Origin: Clostridia bacterium
Lineage (GTDB): Bacteria > Bacillota > Clostridia > Oscillospirales > CAG-272
Length of the DNA stretch: 64,000 nucleotides
NCBI GenBank assembly: GCA_017503865.1
Contig: JAFVSI010000019.1
Coordinates: 1 to 64,000 of the forward strand
Direction of reading: 5' to 3'
The position numbers were made by a program, and so were the translations under genes. Numbering within the stretch: the first letter of the stretch is position 1; every line of letters begins with the position of its first letter. The notes beneath the pieces were generated by a model that did not search any database, was not told where the DNA came from, and worked only from the letters and a program-made list of their open reading frames with translations. Positions 7,308 to 15,719 of the stretch are shown here, piece after piece.

Positions 7308-8756
7308 TTAGTATCCGTTGTAGTGGAACCGTTTGATTATAGTTGGGTAGTCCTTATATGCGAGATTGAGGTCAAAAGGCTCTGTAAAGCCATCAAAAGA
7401 GCCCTCGTCTGTGTATTGCCAAACTCCCATTGTCGTACCGTATTTAGTAAGATTCCATTCTGGAGAAGCGATATTATCGGCTGATACGTATCTTGCGTAC
7501 CATATGTCATACTTGTTTACAATAGTTTCCTTCACAAAAAAGTTTTCAAGCCAATTGTTGTTTGTATATATAGCAGCGAAATATCCGTCAGCTTGTAGCT
7601 TTTCAACGAACGCTGCACACATCTCAGTTAAAAGCTCCTTTCCGAGAGCCTCGCCAAGCTCGGCTTTTTCAAAGTCAAGATAAACGGGGTATTCAAACTT
7701 TTTGTTTTCAATAATCTTCTTGAGGTTTTCTGCGTGCTCAAGCATTTCCTCAACGCCCGTTGCCTCAACGTAGTAATAGACGCCGAGCTCAATACCCGCC
7801 GCACGTGCTTTGGTGTAATTTATGTCGAAGAAAACGTCCTCCCCCGTTTTAGATGAGCCTGCTCTGATGATGGCAAAGTCAACACCGTTTGCCGCGAGAG
7901 TATTGAAGTTCAGTTCGCCGTTGTACGAGGAAACATCTATGCCCTTTGCGATAGGTGTTGAATTGTTTACGTAAGCACCGGTAAAAATAGCATATGAATA
8001 CTCGTAATTTGATTTGTAGTTATAATCGCAATATTTGCAATCGTTTAAGGTGTATCCGTCTGCCGAGCTTGTGGCACGGATAATTTTAGCCGTATATGAA
8101 TGTCCTGTGGGTTCGGTATAATCGGTAATAACCGACTTTCCGCACACTGTACAGCTTTTTGTTGTAAAGCCTTCTTCTTCGCAGGTAGGACTTGTTATGA
8201 CCTCTGTAAAAACGTGTGCCTTAGCTGAAATGTAATCCGCCTTGTAGGCGAAAGAACAATTTTCGCACGCGTAGTTTACGTAACCTTCTTTTTCGCAGGT
8301 GGGGTTTACTACAGTTTCCTTGATGCTGTGGGGAAGCGAGGGCAGGGGATTTGTGGTAGCTTCATATTCACAAAGAGAACACTCGTTTATCGTGTATCCC
8401 GCAGACTTGCAGGTAGGAGTAACGGTGGTAAGTGTTATCGTATGTTCGACTATTGAGGTTGGCTCACTAATATAGCTGTAATCGCACTTCTTACATTTGT
8501 TGAGCGTATATCCCGCCTCGGTGCAGGTAGGCTCGATCAGCGTTTTTGTAAGGTCATGCGGCTCGGGAGCAACAAAATCCGATTCGAAAGAAAAAGAGCA
8601 ATCAACGCAAGTAAATACCGAATATCCACGTTCTCCGCAAGAGGGCGGAATAACCATCTCGCTCATATCTCTATGTCTGCACTCACCGTTGCAGGATGAA
8701 AAAAGAAAAATAAGCAAGAGCAAAAGAAAGAAAATTTTTATGAATTTTAATTTCAT
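7308..8756 (-). CDS. GH25 lysozyme lipoprotein with six H/C-x-C-xx-C repeats
   Basis: 482 residues. The signal peptide ends in a lipobox-like LFSSC (C22), so a lipoprotein is likely. Residues 27 to about 258 hold six ~38-residue repeats of the form H-x-PTC-x(3)-G(Y/F)-x(4)-C-xx-C; the sixth has lost its first cysteine (ATSSADGYT). From 272 a GH25 muramidase domain follows, with GIDVSSYNG and YLDFE; D274, D361 and E363 are the expected acidic catalytic residues. It probably cleaves the MurNAc-GlcNAc backbone at the cell surface. The repeats may bind metal or wall polymers (inference). AAGGAG precedes the start. Confidence 0.88.
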   Translation of the reverse strand: MKLKFIKIFFLLLLLIFLFSSCNGECRHRDMSEMVIPPSCGERGYSVFTCVDCSFSFESDFVAPEPHDLTKTLIEPTCTEAGYTLNKCKKCDYSYISEPTSIVEHTITLTTVTPTCKSAGYTINECSLCEYEATTNPLPSLPHSIKETVVNPTCEKEGYVNYACENCSFAYKADYISAKAHVFTEVITSPTCEEEGFTTKSCTVCGKSVITDYTEPTGHSYTAKIIRATSSADGYTLNDCKYCDYNYKSNYEYSYAIFTGAYVNNSTPIAKGIDVSSYNGELNFNTLAANGVDFAIIRAGSSKTGEDVFFDINYTKARAAGIELGVYYYVEATGVEEMLEHAENLKKIIENKKFEYPVYLDFEKAELGEALGKELLTEMCAAFVEKLQADGYFAAIYTNNNWLENFFVKETIVNKYDIWYARYVSADNIASPEWNLTKYGTTMGVWQYTDEGSFDGFTEPFDLNLAYKDYPTIIKRFHYNGY

Positions 8757-8826
8757 ATTTTTCTCCTTATATTGTGGATACCGGTTCGTGCATTGATTGC
8801 TCCGTTCCGATTATTTGATTATTCTA

Positions 8827-9063
8827 TTATGCCTGAAGCAAAATGTAAAGAACAACGGAAAGAACTGCAAAAGCAATAGAGAGAACCGTTGTAATTGTGT
8901 TGAGCTGTGCGTCAAGCTTAGCCTTCTTTGACTTGCCGCCAAAGTTGTCAGCTCCGCCTGTGATAGAGCTCGAAAGTCCCTTTTCCTTTCCGGACTGGAA
9001 AAGAACAGCAACAATGAGGACGATAGCCATAACAATAATCAAAATACCAAGGATAATTTCCAT
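8827..9063 (-). CDS. secG: Preprotein translocase subunit SecG
   Basis: 78 residues from the ATG at 9063, which has a GGAGG site; a longer reading frame upstream has none. Two transmembrane segments flank a loop with QSGKEKGLSSSITGGA, the conserved SecG core (QxxKxxGLS...GG). SecG assists SecYE in protein export. It has its own promoter (9125-9153) and is monocistronic or leads the GH25-nrdG strand. Confidence 0.92.
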   Translation of the reverse strand: MEIILGILIIVMAIVLIVAVLFQSGKEKGLSSSITGGADNFGGKSKKAKLDAQLNTITTVLSIAFAVLSVVLYILLQA

Positions 9064-9124
9064 TTTTATACCTCCGTAATAGATAATACTCGAAATCGAG
9101 AAATTATGCATAATCAGCTTATCT

Positions 9125-9153
9125 ATTGTATCATATAAAAAAGAAAAAATCAA
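9125..9153 (-). promoter_or_regulatory. Promoter of secG
   Basis: On the minus strand TTGATT (9153-9148) and TACAAT (9130-9125) are spaced 17 bp. Confidence 0.7.
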
Positions 9154-9242
9154 GAGAATTTTCATATTTTATGTAAAATTTATTATTTTGGCACTACAAG
9201 GGAAAAAACTAAAAAAATTTACAAAATTTATTCATTATATTG

Positions 9243-9270
9243 TTGCTTTTTTTTGAAAATATGATATACT
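9243..9270 (+). promoter_or_regulatory. Promoter of the small acidic membrane protein
   Basis: TTGCTT (9243-9248) and TATACT (9265-9270) are 16 bp apart, with A/T-rich DNA upstream. The GGGGG ribosome site and ATG follow at 9292-9305. Confidence 0.55.
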
Positions 9271-9304
9271 ATAAGTAGAAAATTTAAACAAGGGGGATTT
9301 TACT

Positions 9305-9532
9305 ATGTGGTTCCAGAAAAAGAAAACAAATTACGGTAAGATAATCGCAATAACTGTTGCGGTCGTTGCGGCTGCTTCCGCTATCGCTTTCGTTATTTAT
9401 AAGCTTGTTAAGAAGTACACGTCCGAGCTCGTTCTTGATTGCGATGACTTCCTTGATGAGTGCGACGAGTGCGATCTCGTTCTTGACGAGTGCGATTGTG
9501 AAGAGTGCGCTGAAGAAGAGGCAGAGGCATAA
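9305..9532 (+). CDS. Small membrane protein with acidic, cysteine-rich tail
   Basis: 75 residues, uncharacterised. A basic N-terminus (MWFQKKK) is followed by one transmembrane helix (about 12-34), then a tail of about 32 residues made almost entirely of Asp, Glu and Leu/Val with six Cys, mostly in D/E-E-C units. The positive-inside rule predicts that the tail faces outward. Such a tail could bind metal ions or basic partners, but this is inference. It has its own promoter, a GGGGG ribosome site and a terminator, so the short ORF looks like a real, separately expressed gene. Confidence 0.75.
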   Translation: MWFQKKKTNYGKIIAITVAVVAAASAIAFVIYKLVKKYTSELVLDCDDFLDECDECDLVLDECDCEECAEEEAEA

Positions 9533-9577
9533 GATCTTTTTTGATCTCTGTACTTTAGTGAGTCTTATCTATCAGTC

Positions 9578-9612
9578 AAGGGCTGTTGCTCCAATTGCAG
9601 CAGCCCTTTTCT
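9578..9612 (+). terminator. Intrinsic terminator after the small membrane protein
   Basis: AAGGGCTG (9578-9585) pairs with CAGCCCTT (9601-9608) with further pairing inside, followed by TTCTTT. Confidence 0.7.
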
Positions 9613-9655
9613 TTGACATTTCACTATTTAATTATATTTTGGAGTTTTAAAAATT

Positions 9656-11053
9656 ATGATGCTTTTTGATACTATCGCGGCTATTTCCACTCCACTCGGT
9701 AAGGGCGGAGTTGCCGTGATAAGAGTTTCGGGCGAAAATGCAATAAAAATCTCCTCAGAGGTTTTTGAGCCGCTCTCGAAAAAGTTTTCCTCGTTGGCGG
9801 ACGTAGAGTCGAGGTATATGTGCCGAGGCAGGATATGGCGAAGCTTTGAGGGCAGAGAGCGAATTTCTATTGATGACGGAATGGCTGTAGTCTTTCGTGC
9901 CCCCGCATCCTTTACAGGTGAGGACGTAGTTGAAATTAGCTGTCACGGCGGAATACTTGTGACGCAAGGTGTGCTTTCAGCTCTCGTTGAGGCTGGAGCG
10001 AGAGTTGCCGAGGCGGGTGAATTTACAAGAAGGGCATTCGTCAACGGAAAAATGAAGCTCACAGAGGCTGAGGCTCTTGGACTTTTGCTCGAGGCAGAGA
10101 CCGAGAATCAGCTCCTTATCAGCCGAGGCGGAATGAGGGGGATATTGTCCGACGCTACCGAGAAGCTCTATCTGCGTCTTGTAGACGTAATGGGTAGCAT
10201 TTGGGCGAAGATAGATTTTCCCGATGAGGACCTCGGTGAGCTTGACAGCTCCGAGATATTGAATGAGCTTTCGCTTATCTATAACGATATTTCGGCTCTT
10301 GCCGCGACGTACAAGACGGGGCGGGCTGTTAGTGAGGGAATTCCTACCGCTATCTGCGGCCACACGAACGTTGGAAAAAGCTCGATATACAACCGTATCG
10401 TCGGTTATGATGCAGCAATCGTGACCGATATTGAGGGGACGACAAGAGACATTTTGCGTGAAAAGGTCTCGCTTGGCGGTGTTACACTTAAAATCAGCGA
10501 TACTGCAGGTATAAGAGATACTGACGACGCTGTTGAGAGCATTGGTATTGAGCGGGCAAGGGCGGAAATTTCTAAGTGTGAGCTGATTTTTGCCGTGTTT
10601 GATGTTGGAAGTGAAATTGGTGAAGAGGATAAGAGCTTTTACAGTGAGCTTGTAGCTTCAAACAAAAAGGTGATAGCACTTTACAACAAGGTCGATACCG
10701 CTCATGACCAAAAACGCACTCCCTGCGGTCTTTTTGAAAAGGAAATTTTCGTTTCCGCGAAAACGGGTGAGGGCTTTGAGGAGCTTGCGAGGACTGTCGG
10801 AGAAATGTTTATTGACGGCACTCTTAATCTTTACAACGATGCAATAGTTATGGACGCAAGACAGTACGGGGCACTTAAGGCATCGTCAAATAATCTTGAA
10901 AGAGCTATTTCGTCACTTTCAAGCGGAATTCCACTTGACCTTTCAGCCTCTGACGTTGAGGCGGCTATGACAAGTCTCGGTGAGCTTGACGGAAGGGAAG
11001 TCGGAGAGGATATAGTTGCAAATATCTTCTCAAAATTCTGTGTAGGAAAATAA
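9656..11053 (+). CDS. mnmE: tRNA modification GTPase MnmE
   Basis: 465 residues. MnmE works with MnmG to make the 5-aminomethyl-type modification of U34 in certain tRNAs. It has the N-terminal tetrahydrofolate-binding domain (TIAAISTPLGKGGVAVIR), the helical domain, an inserted G domain with GHTNVGKS (235-242), GTTRD (261-265) and DTAG, and the invariant C-terminal FCVGK. The length is normal. ATG at 9656 or 9659 could both serve as start. mnmG is not next to it, unlike in many Firmicutes. Confidence 0.95.
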   Translation: MMLFDTIAAISTPLGKGGVAVIRVSGENAIKISSEVFEPLSKKFSSLADVESRYMCRGRIWRSFEGRERISIDDGMAVVFRAPASFTGEDVVEISCHGGILVTQGVLSALVEAGARVAEAGEFTRRAFVNGKMKLTEAEALGLLLEAETENQLLISRGGMRGILSDATEKLYLRLVDVMGSIWAKIDFPDEDLGELDSSEILNELSLIYNDISALAATYKTGRAVSEGIPTAICGHTNVGKSSIYNRIVGYDAAIVTDIEGTTRDILREKVSLGGVTLKISDTAGIRDTDDAVESIGIERARAEISKCELIFAVFDVGSEIGEEDKSFYSELVASNKKVIALYNKVDTAHDQKRTPCGLFEKEIFVSAKTGEGFEELARTVGEMFIDGTLNLYNDAIVMDARQYGALKASSNNLERAISSLSSGIPLDLSASDVEAAMTSLGELDGREVGEDIVANIFSKFCVGK

Positions 11054-11099
11054 GGAAAAACTTTCCTCAAATAAAAAAGCGGCAGAGAGAAAAATGCAC

Positions 11100-11128
11100 T
11101 TGATTTATGTCGTAATAAGATGTATAAT
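11100..11128 (+). promoter_or_regulatory. Promoter of the dCMP deaminase-rimI-tsaD-rex operon
   Basis: TTGATT (11100-11105) and TATAAT (11123-11128) are spaced 17 bp, 33 bp before the deaminase start. Confidence 0.75.
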
Positions 11129-11160
11129 GATATATAATAAAACTTTTTGGAGACGTGAAA

Positions 11161-11649
11161 ATGGACAGAGTTTCAAAGTACAACTATTATCTTGATATTG
11201 CAGAGACGGTGGCAGAGCGAAGCACCTGCCTTCGCCGTATGTACGGTGCAATAATCGTAAAGGACGACGTTATCGTTTCGACGGGCTATAACGGTGCACC
11301 GAGAGGAAGAAAAAACTGTAGCGACCTCGGCACTTGTATCCGTGAGACTATGGGAATTCCGAGCGGTGAGAGATACGAGATGTGTCGTTCCGTTCATGCA
11401 GAGGCAAACGCAATAATCGCAGCCGCAAGAGACAGAATGCTCGGTGCTACTCTTTATATGGCTTGTGTAAATCCTAAGGACGGCTCTCTTATGGCGGGAA
11501 CCTCAAGCTGTATGATGTGCAAGAGAATGATAATAAACGCGGGCATATCCAAGGTCGTTGTAAGAGATACGAAGGAAGACTTTCGTATCATCGACGTTGC
11601 CGAGTGGATAGAGAATGACGACTCGCTTTCGGGAAAGTTTGGATACTGA
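11161..11649 (+). CDS. Deoxycytidylate (dCMP) deaminase family protein
   Basis: 162 residues from the ATG at 11161, with GGAG upstream; an in-frame GTG at 11155 is less likely. The zinc-dependent deaminase motifs are VHAEANAI and SSCMMC, in the order of dCMP/ComEB-type deaminases, which turn dCMP into dUMP for thymidylate synthesis. The usual Pro before the first zinc Cys is Ser here. A STGYNGAPRG segment is typical of the dCMP-deaminase subfamily. It is the first gene of an operon running through rimI and tsaD. Confidence 0.9.
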   Translation: MDRVSKYNYYLDIAETVAERSTCLRRMYGAIIVKDDVIVSTGYNGAPRGRKNCSDLGTCIRETMGIPSGERYEMCRSVHAEANAIIAAARDRMLGATLYMACVNPKDGSLMAGTSSCMMCKRMIINAGISKVVVRDTKEDFRIIDVAEWIENDDSLSGKFGY

Positions 11650-11656
11650 TACATAA

Positions 11657-12103
11657 ATGGATCGTATTTTGATAGAAAAGCTTACGCCGGAAATGCTTTC
11701 TGACGTTGCAGAGCTTGAGTCGGCTGTGTTTGCCGAGCCCTGGTCGGAAAATGCACTCACTCTTCTTTTAGAGGGGAATAACGTTGGTTTTGCGGCTCTT
11801 TCCGAGTCAGGCAGGCTTGTCGGTTACGGTGGAATGGTCACGGTGCTTGACGAAGGACAGATAACGAATATCGCGGTAAGTCCCGACTGTCGCAGACAGA
11901 AAATTGGCGAGAGGATAGTTCTTTCTCTAATTGAGTACGGTGAGAAAAACGGTATTTCTTCCTTTTCGCTCGAGGTCAGAGAGAGCAACGCGGCGGCAAT
12001 TGCACTTTACGAAAAGCTTGGCTTCGAAATGGTGGGCGTGAGAAAGAGCTTTTATTCAAAGCCAACCGAAAACGCAATAGTAATGATTAAAAATATAGGG
12101 TAA
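11657..12103 (+). CDS. rimI: Ribosomal-protein alanine N-acetyltransferase RimI (GNAT)
   Basis: 148 residues with the GNAT fold. The acetyl-CoA loop is ...RRQKIGERI, and SLEVRESNAAAIALYEKLGF is the characteristic RimI segment. In E. coli RimI acetylates the N-terminus of ribosomal protein S18. The gene sits 8 bp after the dCMP deaminase gene and 2 bp before tsaD, the classic rimI-tsaD pairing. Confidence 0.92.
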   Translation: MDRILIEKLTPEMLSDVAELESAVFAEPWSENALTLLLEGNNVGFAALSESGRLVGYGGMVTVLDEGQITNIAVSPDCRRQKIGERIVLSLIEYGEKNGISSFSLEVRESNAAAIALYEKLGFEMVGVRKSFYSKPTENAIVMIKNIG

Positions 12104-12105
12104 GT

Positions 12106-13131
12106 ATGTATATTTTAGGAATTGAGAGCTCGTGCGACGAGACCTCTGCGGCAGTTCTATTCGCAGAGGGTGACTTTAAAGGAAAAATAAATAGAGAGGT
12201 AAAGTCTAACATCGTTGCCTCGCAGATAGAAACTCACCGTCTTTATGGCGGTGTTGTGCCCGAGATAGCAAGCCGTGCCCACATTGAAGCTATAACGCGA
12301 GTTACCGAGAGGGCACTAAGCGAGGCGGGCGTTACCATAGACGAAATCGGTGCTATTGCGGTAACGGCGTTCCCGGGACTTATAGGTGCACTTCTCGTTG
12401 GGGTGAATTTTGCAAAGTCGCTCGCATTTTCAAGAGGTATACCTCTTGTTGCCGTAAATCATATCAAGGCACACGTTGCGGCGGCGTATATCGAGCATCC
12501 CGAGCTTTGCGGAGATTTTCCCGCACTCGTTGTTTCGGGTGGACACACCTCTATTTATTCGGTCAAGGATTACACAAATTTTAGTGTGCTTGGCGAGACG
12601 CGTGACGATGCGGCAGGCGAGGCATTTGACAAAGTCGGACGTGTTATAGGTCTCCCTTATCCCGGCGGTGCGGCAATGGACAAGCTTGCATACGAGGGAA
12701 ACGGTGATGCTATCAGCCTTCCTTCTCCCGCACTCCCCGGTGATACGCTTGATTTTTCCTTCAGCGGACTTAAGACAGCATCTCTCAATTATATAAATTC
12801 TGCCTCGCAAAAGGGCGAAGAGATAAACAGAGCTGACGTTGCGGCGTCCTTTACAAAGGCGGTCGTCGGTGCGATAGTAGGAAAGGCTAAAAAGGCACTT
12901 GAGCTTACGGGCTCAAATAAGCTCATACTTGCAGGCGGAGTTGCGGCAAATTCTCATATAAGACGTGCTCTTAGCGAGATGTGCGAAATGCGTGGGGCTA
13001 AGCTCTATATGCCCTCGATCTCCCTTTGCGGAGACAACGCCGCTATGGTTGCGATGGCGGGATATTTTGAATTTTTGAAGGGTAACTTTGCCGATACTTA
13101 CCTAAACGCATCGGCAAATGACGAGATTTAA
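12106..13131 (+). CDS. tsaD: tRNA N6-adenosine threonylcarbamoyltransferase TsaD
   Basis: 341 residues. TsaD transfers the threonylcarbamoyl group to A37 of ANN-decoding tRNAs, with TsaB and TsaE. Visible motifs are the N-terminal LGIESSCDETSAAV, the metal-binding HIKAH and the ATP-binding GGVAANSHIR. Length is standard. It is translationally close to rimI (2-bp gap). tsaB and tsaE, often upstream, are not in the window. Confidence 0.96.
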   Translation: MYILGIESSCDETSAAVLFAEGDFKGKINREVKSNIVASQIETHRLYGGVVPEIASRAHIEAITRVTERALSEAGVTIDEIGAIAVTAFPGLIGALLVGVNFAKSLAFSRGIPLVAVNHIKAHVAAAYIEHPELCGDFPALVVSGGHTSIYSVKDYTNFSVLGETRDDAAGEAFDKVGRVIGLPYPGGAAMDKLAYEGNGDAISLPSPALPGDTLDFSFSGLKTASLNYINSASQKGEEINRADVAASFTKAVVGAIVGKAKKALELTGSNKLILAGGVAANSHIRRALSEMCEMRGAKLYMPSISLCGDNAAMVAMAGYFEFLKGNFADTYLNASANDEI

Positions 13132-13145
13132 ATAACTTAACTTTA

Positions 13146-13952
13146 ATGAGAAAAATAATAAAGATAACCGCGTTTTTATTGCTTTTTGTTACACTTTTCC
13201 TCGTTTCCTGTGAGAAAGAGGAGAAGCATTCTCTAAATAATTTAGACGACCTTGCCGTTATTGCTACTCACGAGGAGACGACATCTGCTCCCGAAAGTGA
13301 GGCTCAGGGCAAAAAGAGAGTTGCCATTACCTTCGATGACGGCCCTCACAACGTCTACACCAAGAGAATAGTCGACGAGCTTGAAAAATACGGTTTTCAC
13401 GCAACCTTCTTCGTTGTGGGTAACCGTATTGACGGTGGAACATACAATGGCAGTTCGGCACTGAAATATGCCTATGAAAAGGGAAATGAGATAGGCATTC
13501 ACGGCTACACGCACAAGGCTTATTATAATAAATGCTCCGACGAGGTATACGATAGTGAGCTTAAAAATACCGAAAAGGCTATAAAGAACGTGATAAAGAA
13601 TGCTGACGTTCGTCTTATGCGTCCCGTCGGTGGGCATATAACATCGGAGCGGGTACAACAGAGCAAATATTCGGTCATTCTTTGGAACGTTGATCCTGAG
13701 GATTGGAAGTACAAATATTCTTCGGGGGATAGCGATGAGGCGGCGGCACAAAAGGTGGAAACTATCGTTAGTGGCGTGATGGAAAACGTAAGCGAGGGTA
13801 GTATTATTCTTATGCACGATATTTACGAAAGTACGGCTGATGCAGTGTGCATCATACTCGAGAGGCTTTTTGAGGAGGGCTATGAAGTGGTGACGGTTTC
13901 GGAGCTTCTCGGTGAGAACCGTGCGTCGGGCAAAAAATATTCCTGCGGCTGA
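13146..13952 (+). CDS. Polysaccharide deacetylase lipoprotein (NodB domain)
   Basis: 268 residues. A signal peptide with a lipobox-like FLVSC suggests a membrane-anchored lipoprotein. The CE4 NodB domain has motif 1 TFDDGP, motif 2 IHGYTH, motif 3 RPVGG and motif 5 ILMHD, giving the Asp-His-His metal site. It likely deacetylates peptidoglycan or another GlcNAc polymer outside the cell. It lies 14 bp after tsaD in the operon. The natural substrate cannot be told from sequence. Confidence 0.88.
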   Translation: MRKIIKITAFLLLFVTLFLVSCEKEEKHSLNNLDDLAVIATHEETTSAPESEAQGKKRVAITFDDGPHNVYTKRIVDELEKYGFHATFFVVGNRIDGGTYNGSSALKYAYEKGNEIGIHGYTHKAYYNKCSDEVYDSELKNTEKAIKNVIKNADVRLMRPVGGHITSERVQQSKYSVILWNVDPEDWKYKYSSGDSDEAAAQKVETIVSGVMENVSEGSIILMHDIYESTADAVCIILERLFEEGYEVVTVSELLGENRASGKKYSCG

Positions 13953-13998
13953 TTTTGAAAGTGACAAAATAGACAAAATAAATTTTAGGAGAAGTATT

Positions 13999-14688
13999 AT
14001 GGGTGAAAACAGTAAAAAAACAAAAAAGGTGTCGGTGAAGTCTGCGGCGTATATGCCCGAGGTCTCACCTGCCGTAATAAAGAGATTGCCCAGATATTTC
14101 AGGTATTTGCGTGAAGTCATAAGACAGGGTAAAACGAGAGTTAGCTCGGCTGAGCTTTCAAAAATGATGAACGTTACCGCATCACAGATCAGACAGGACC
14201 TTAACTGCTTCGGTGGTTTCGGTCAGCAGGGCTACGGCTATAATGTAAACTTTCTTTACACAAAAATTTGCGAGATACTCGGAGTGGGCTGTGGATTTCG
14301 TGCCCTCGTTATCGGTGCGGGTAATCTTGGAAGTGCACTTGTTAAAAGCTCTATGTTCGATAAGAGAGGCGTTGACGTTGTGGCAATGGTTGACGTCAGA
14401 GAAAATATTATCGGCAAGACGATAGGTGACGTAACCGTTTACAAAATGGATGACCTCGAGGAGCTTTGCGAGAAGTTTGAGGTCGATATCGTAATACTCA
14501 CTCTGCCAAAGGAAAATGCTACTGCAGCGGCACAAAAGCTACTCAACACAAAGGTAAAGGGAATATGGAATTTCACGGGTAAGGAGCTTGACCTCGGAGA
14601 CAGTCATATCGTGGTCGAGAACGAGCATATCGGAGATTCTCTTATGACTCTTTGCTATGAAATTGCAAGAAGAGAAGAGGATCTTTGA
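13999..14688 (+). CDS. rex: Redox-sensing transcriptional repressor Rex
   Basis: 229 residues from the ATG at 13999, with AGGAG upstream; a longer frame begins inside the deacetylase gene without a ribosome site. An N-terminal winged helix (ELSKMMNVTASQIRQDLNCFG) is followed by a Rossmann domain with GAGNLGSAL that senses NADH/NAD+. Rex represses fermentation and redox genes until NADH rises. The GFGQQGYGYNV segment is family-typical. Target operators could not be identified confidently in the window. Confidence 0.95.
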   Translation: MGENSKKTKKVSVKSAAYMPEVSPAVIKRLPRYFRYLREVIRQGKTRVSSAELSKMMNVTASQIRQDLNCFGGFGQQGYGYNVNFLYTKICEILGVGCGFRALVIGAGNLGSALVKSSMFDKRGVDVVAMVDVRENIIGKTIGDVTVYKMDDLEELCEKFEVDIVILTLPKENATAAAQKLLNTKVKGIWNFTGKELDLGDSHIVVENEHIGDSLMTLCYEIARREEDL

Positions 14689-14692
14689 TATA

Positions 14693-15682
14693 ATGAAAAA
14701 TGCTGAAAAGATTCAAATTCAATATAAGGACAACAAGCTTGGTGACGGCATATTTGACGTTATAAAAAACGCAGACGAAGAGGATCTGAGGGTGCTTTTG
14801 GCTCTTGTATTACTTGCCGACGAGGACGGAGACGAGGTCGAGTGTGCAAGGGTTTGCGAGGGACTTGAAATATCGCCCGCCGAGCTTATGGCATCGGTAA
14901 AATATTTTAAGGGTGCGGGGCTTTTGACGCTTTCGAAAAAGAGCCGTAAAAAGACCGAGGGTGAAGAAGCCAAAAAAGAGGAAAAGAAAAAAATCGAGAG
15001 TGCCCACAGGGACGGTAAGGTTACAAGGGATTCCTTGCCCTCATATACCACCGAGGAGCTTGCGGCTCTTATGAAAAAACGCAAGATTACGGCAGACTTT
15101 ATAGGTGAAGCATCAAGAGTTTACGGCAAGATTTTTAATCAGCACGAGGTTGAGATGATAGTGCGAATGATAGATTTTGTCGGCTTTGACGAGGAGTGCG
15201 TCCTTTTGCTTCTTTCCTACTACCAGAAGCAGAAAAAGACCTTAAGATACATAGAAAAGGTGGCTATCGAGTTCTATGACGAGGGAATCGTGAGTGCCGC
15301 AGCACTTGAAGCAAAGCTTATCGCGATGGATAAATACAACAGTACCGAGGGAAAGATACGCACCATTTTCGGTATGAATAGCCGTCCGCTTACCACGAAG
15401 GAAAAAAAGTGCGTCAAGGCGTGGATAGAGACGATGAACTTTGACGAGAAAATGATAAGACTTGCGTACGACAAAACGGTAGATGCAACACACGAGCCTT
15501 CCGTTGCTTACGCTAACGCAATACTCGAGCGTTGGTACGCAGAGGGAATAAACACACCCGAAAAGGTTGCTGAGGCGGACGAAAAGAGAGAGGACTCGAA
15601 TGCATCTAAGATCGAAAAGAGCTACGATACAAACGCTTTCTTTGAGGCAGCACTCAAGAGAAGCTATGGCGAGGACAACTGA
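14693..15682 (+). CDS. DnaD-domain replication protein
   Basis: 329 residues from the ATG at 14693; an upstream in-frame ATG overlaps rex without a ribosome site. A helical N-terminal region resembles a winged helix. A charged linker follows (about 90-125), then two DnaD/DnaB_2-type helical repeats, about 140-200 and 215-290. Such proteins help load the replicative helicase in Firmicutes. The gene immediately downstream encodes a DnaC/DnaI-like ATPase, which supports a shared role in helicase loading. Confidence 0.8.
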   Translation: MKNAEKIQIQYKDNKLGDGIFDVIKNADEEDLRVLLALVLLADEDGDEVECARVCEGLEISPAELMASVKYFKGAGLLTLSKKSRKKTEGEEAKKEEKKKIESAHRDGKVTRDSLPSYTTEELAALMKKRKITADFIGEASRVYGKIFNQHEVEMIVRMIDFVGFDEECVLLLLSYYQKQKKTLRYIEKVAIEFYDEGIVSAAALEAKLIAMDKYNSTEGKIRTIFGMNSRPLTTKEKKCVKAWIETMNFDEKMIRLAYDKTVDATHEPSVAYANAILERWYAEGINTPEKVAEADEKREDSNASKIEKSYDTNAFFEAALKRSYGEDN

Positions 15683-15719
15683 TAAGACCTAAAAATTTCT
15701 AAACAGACGGAGAGTTGAT

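Noticed and set aside
13242-14120. 292-codon minus-strand frame across the deacetylase and rex
   Set aside because: Overlaps two clearly conserved plus-strand genes and has no recognisable features.
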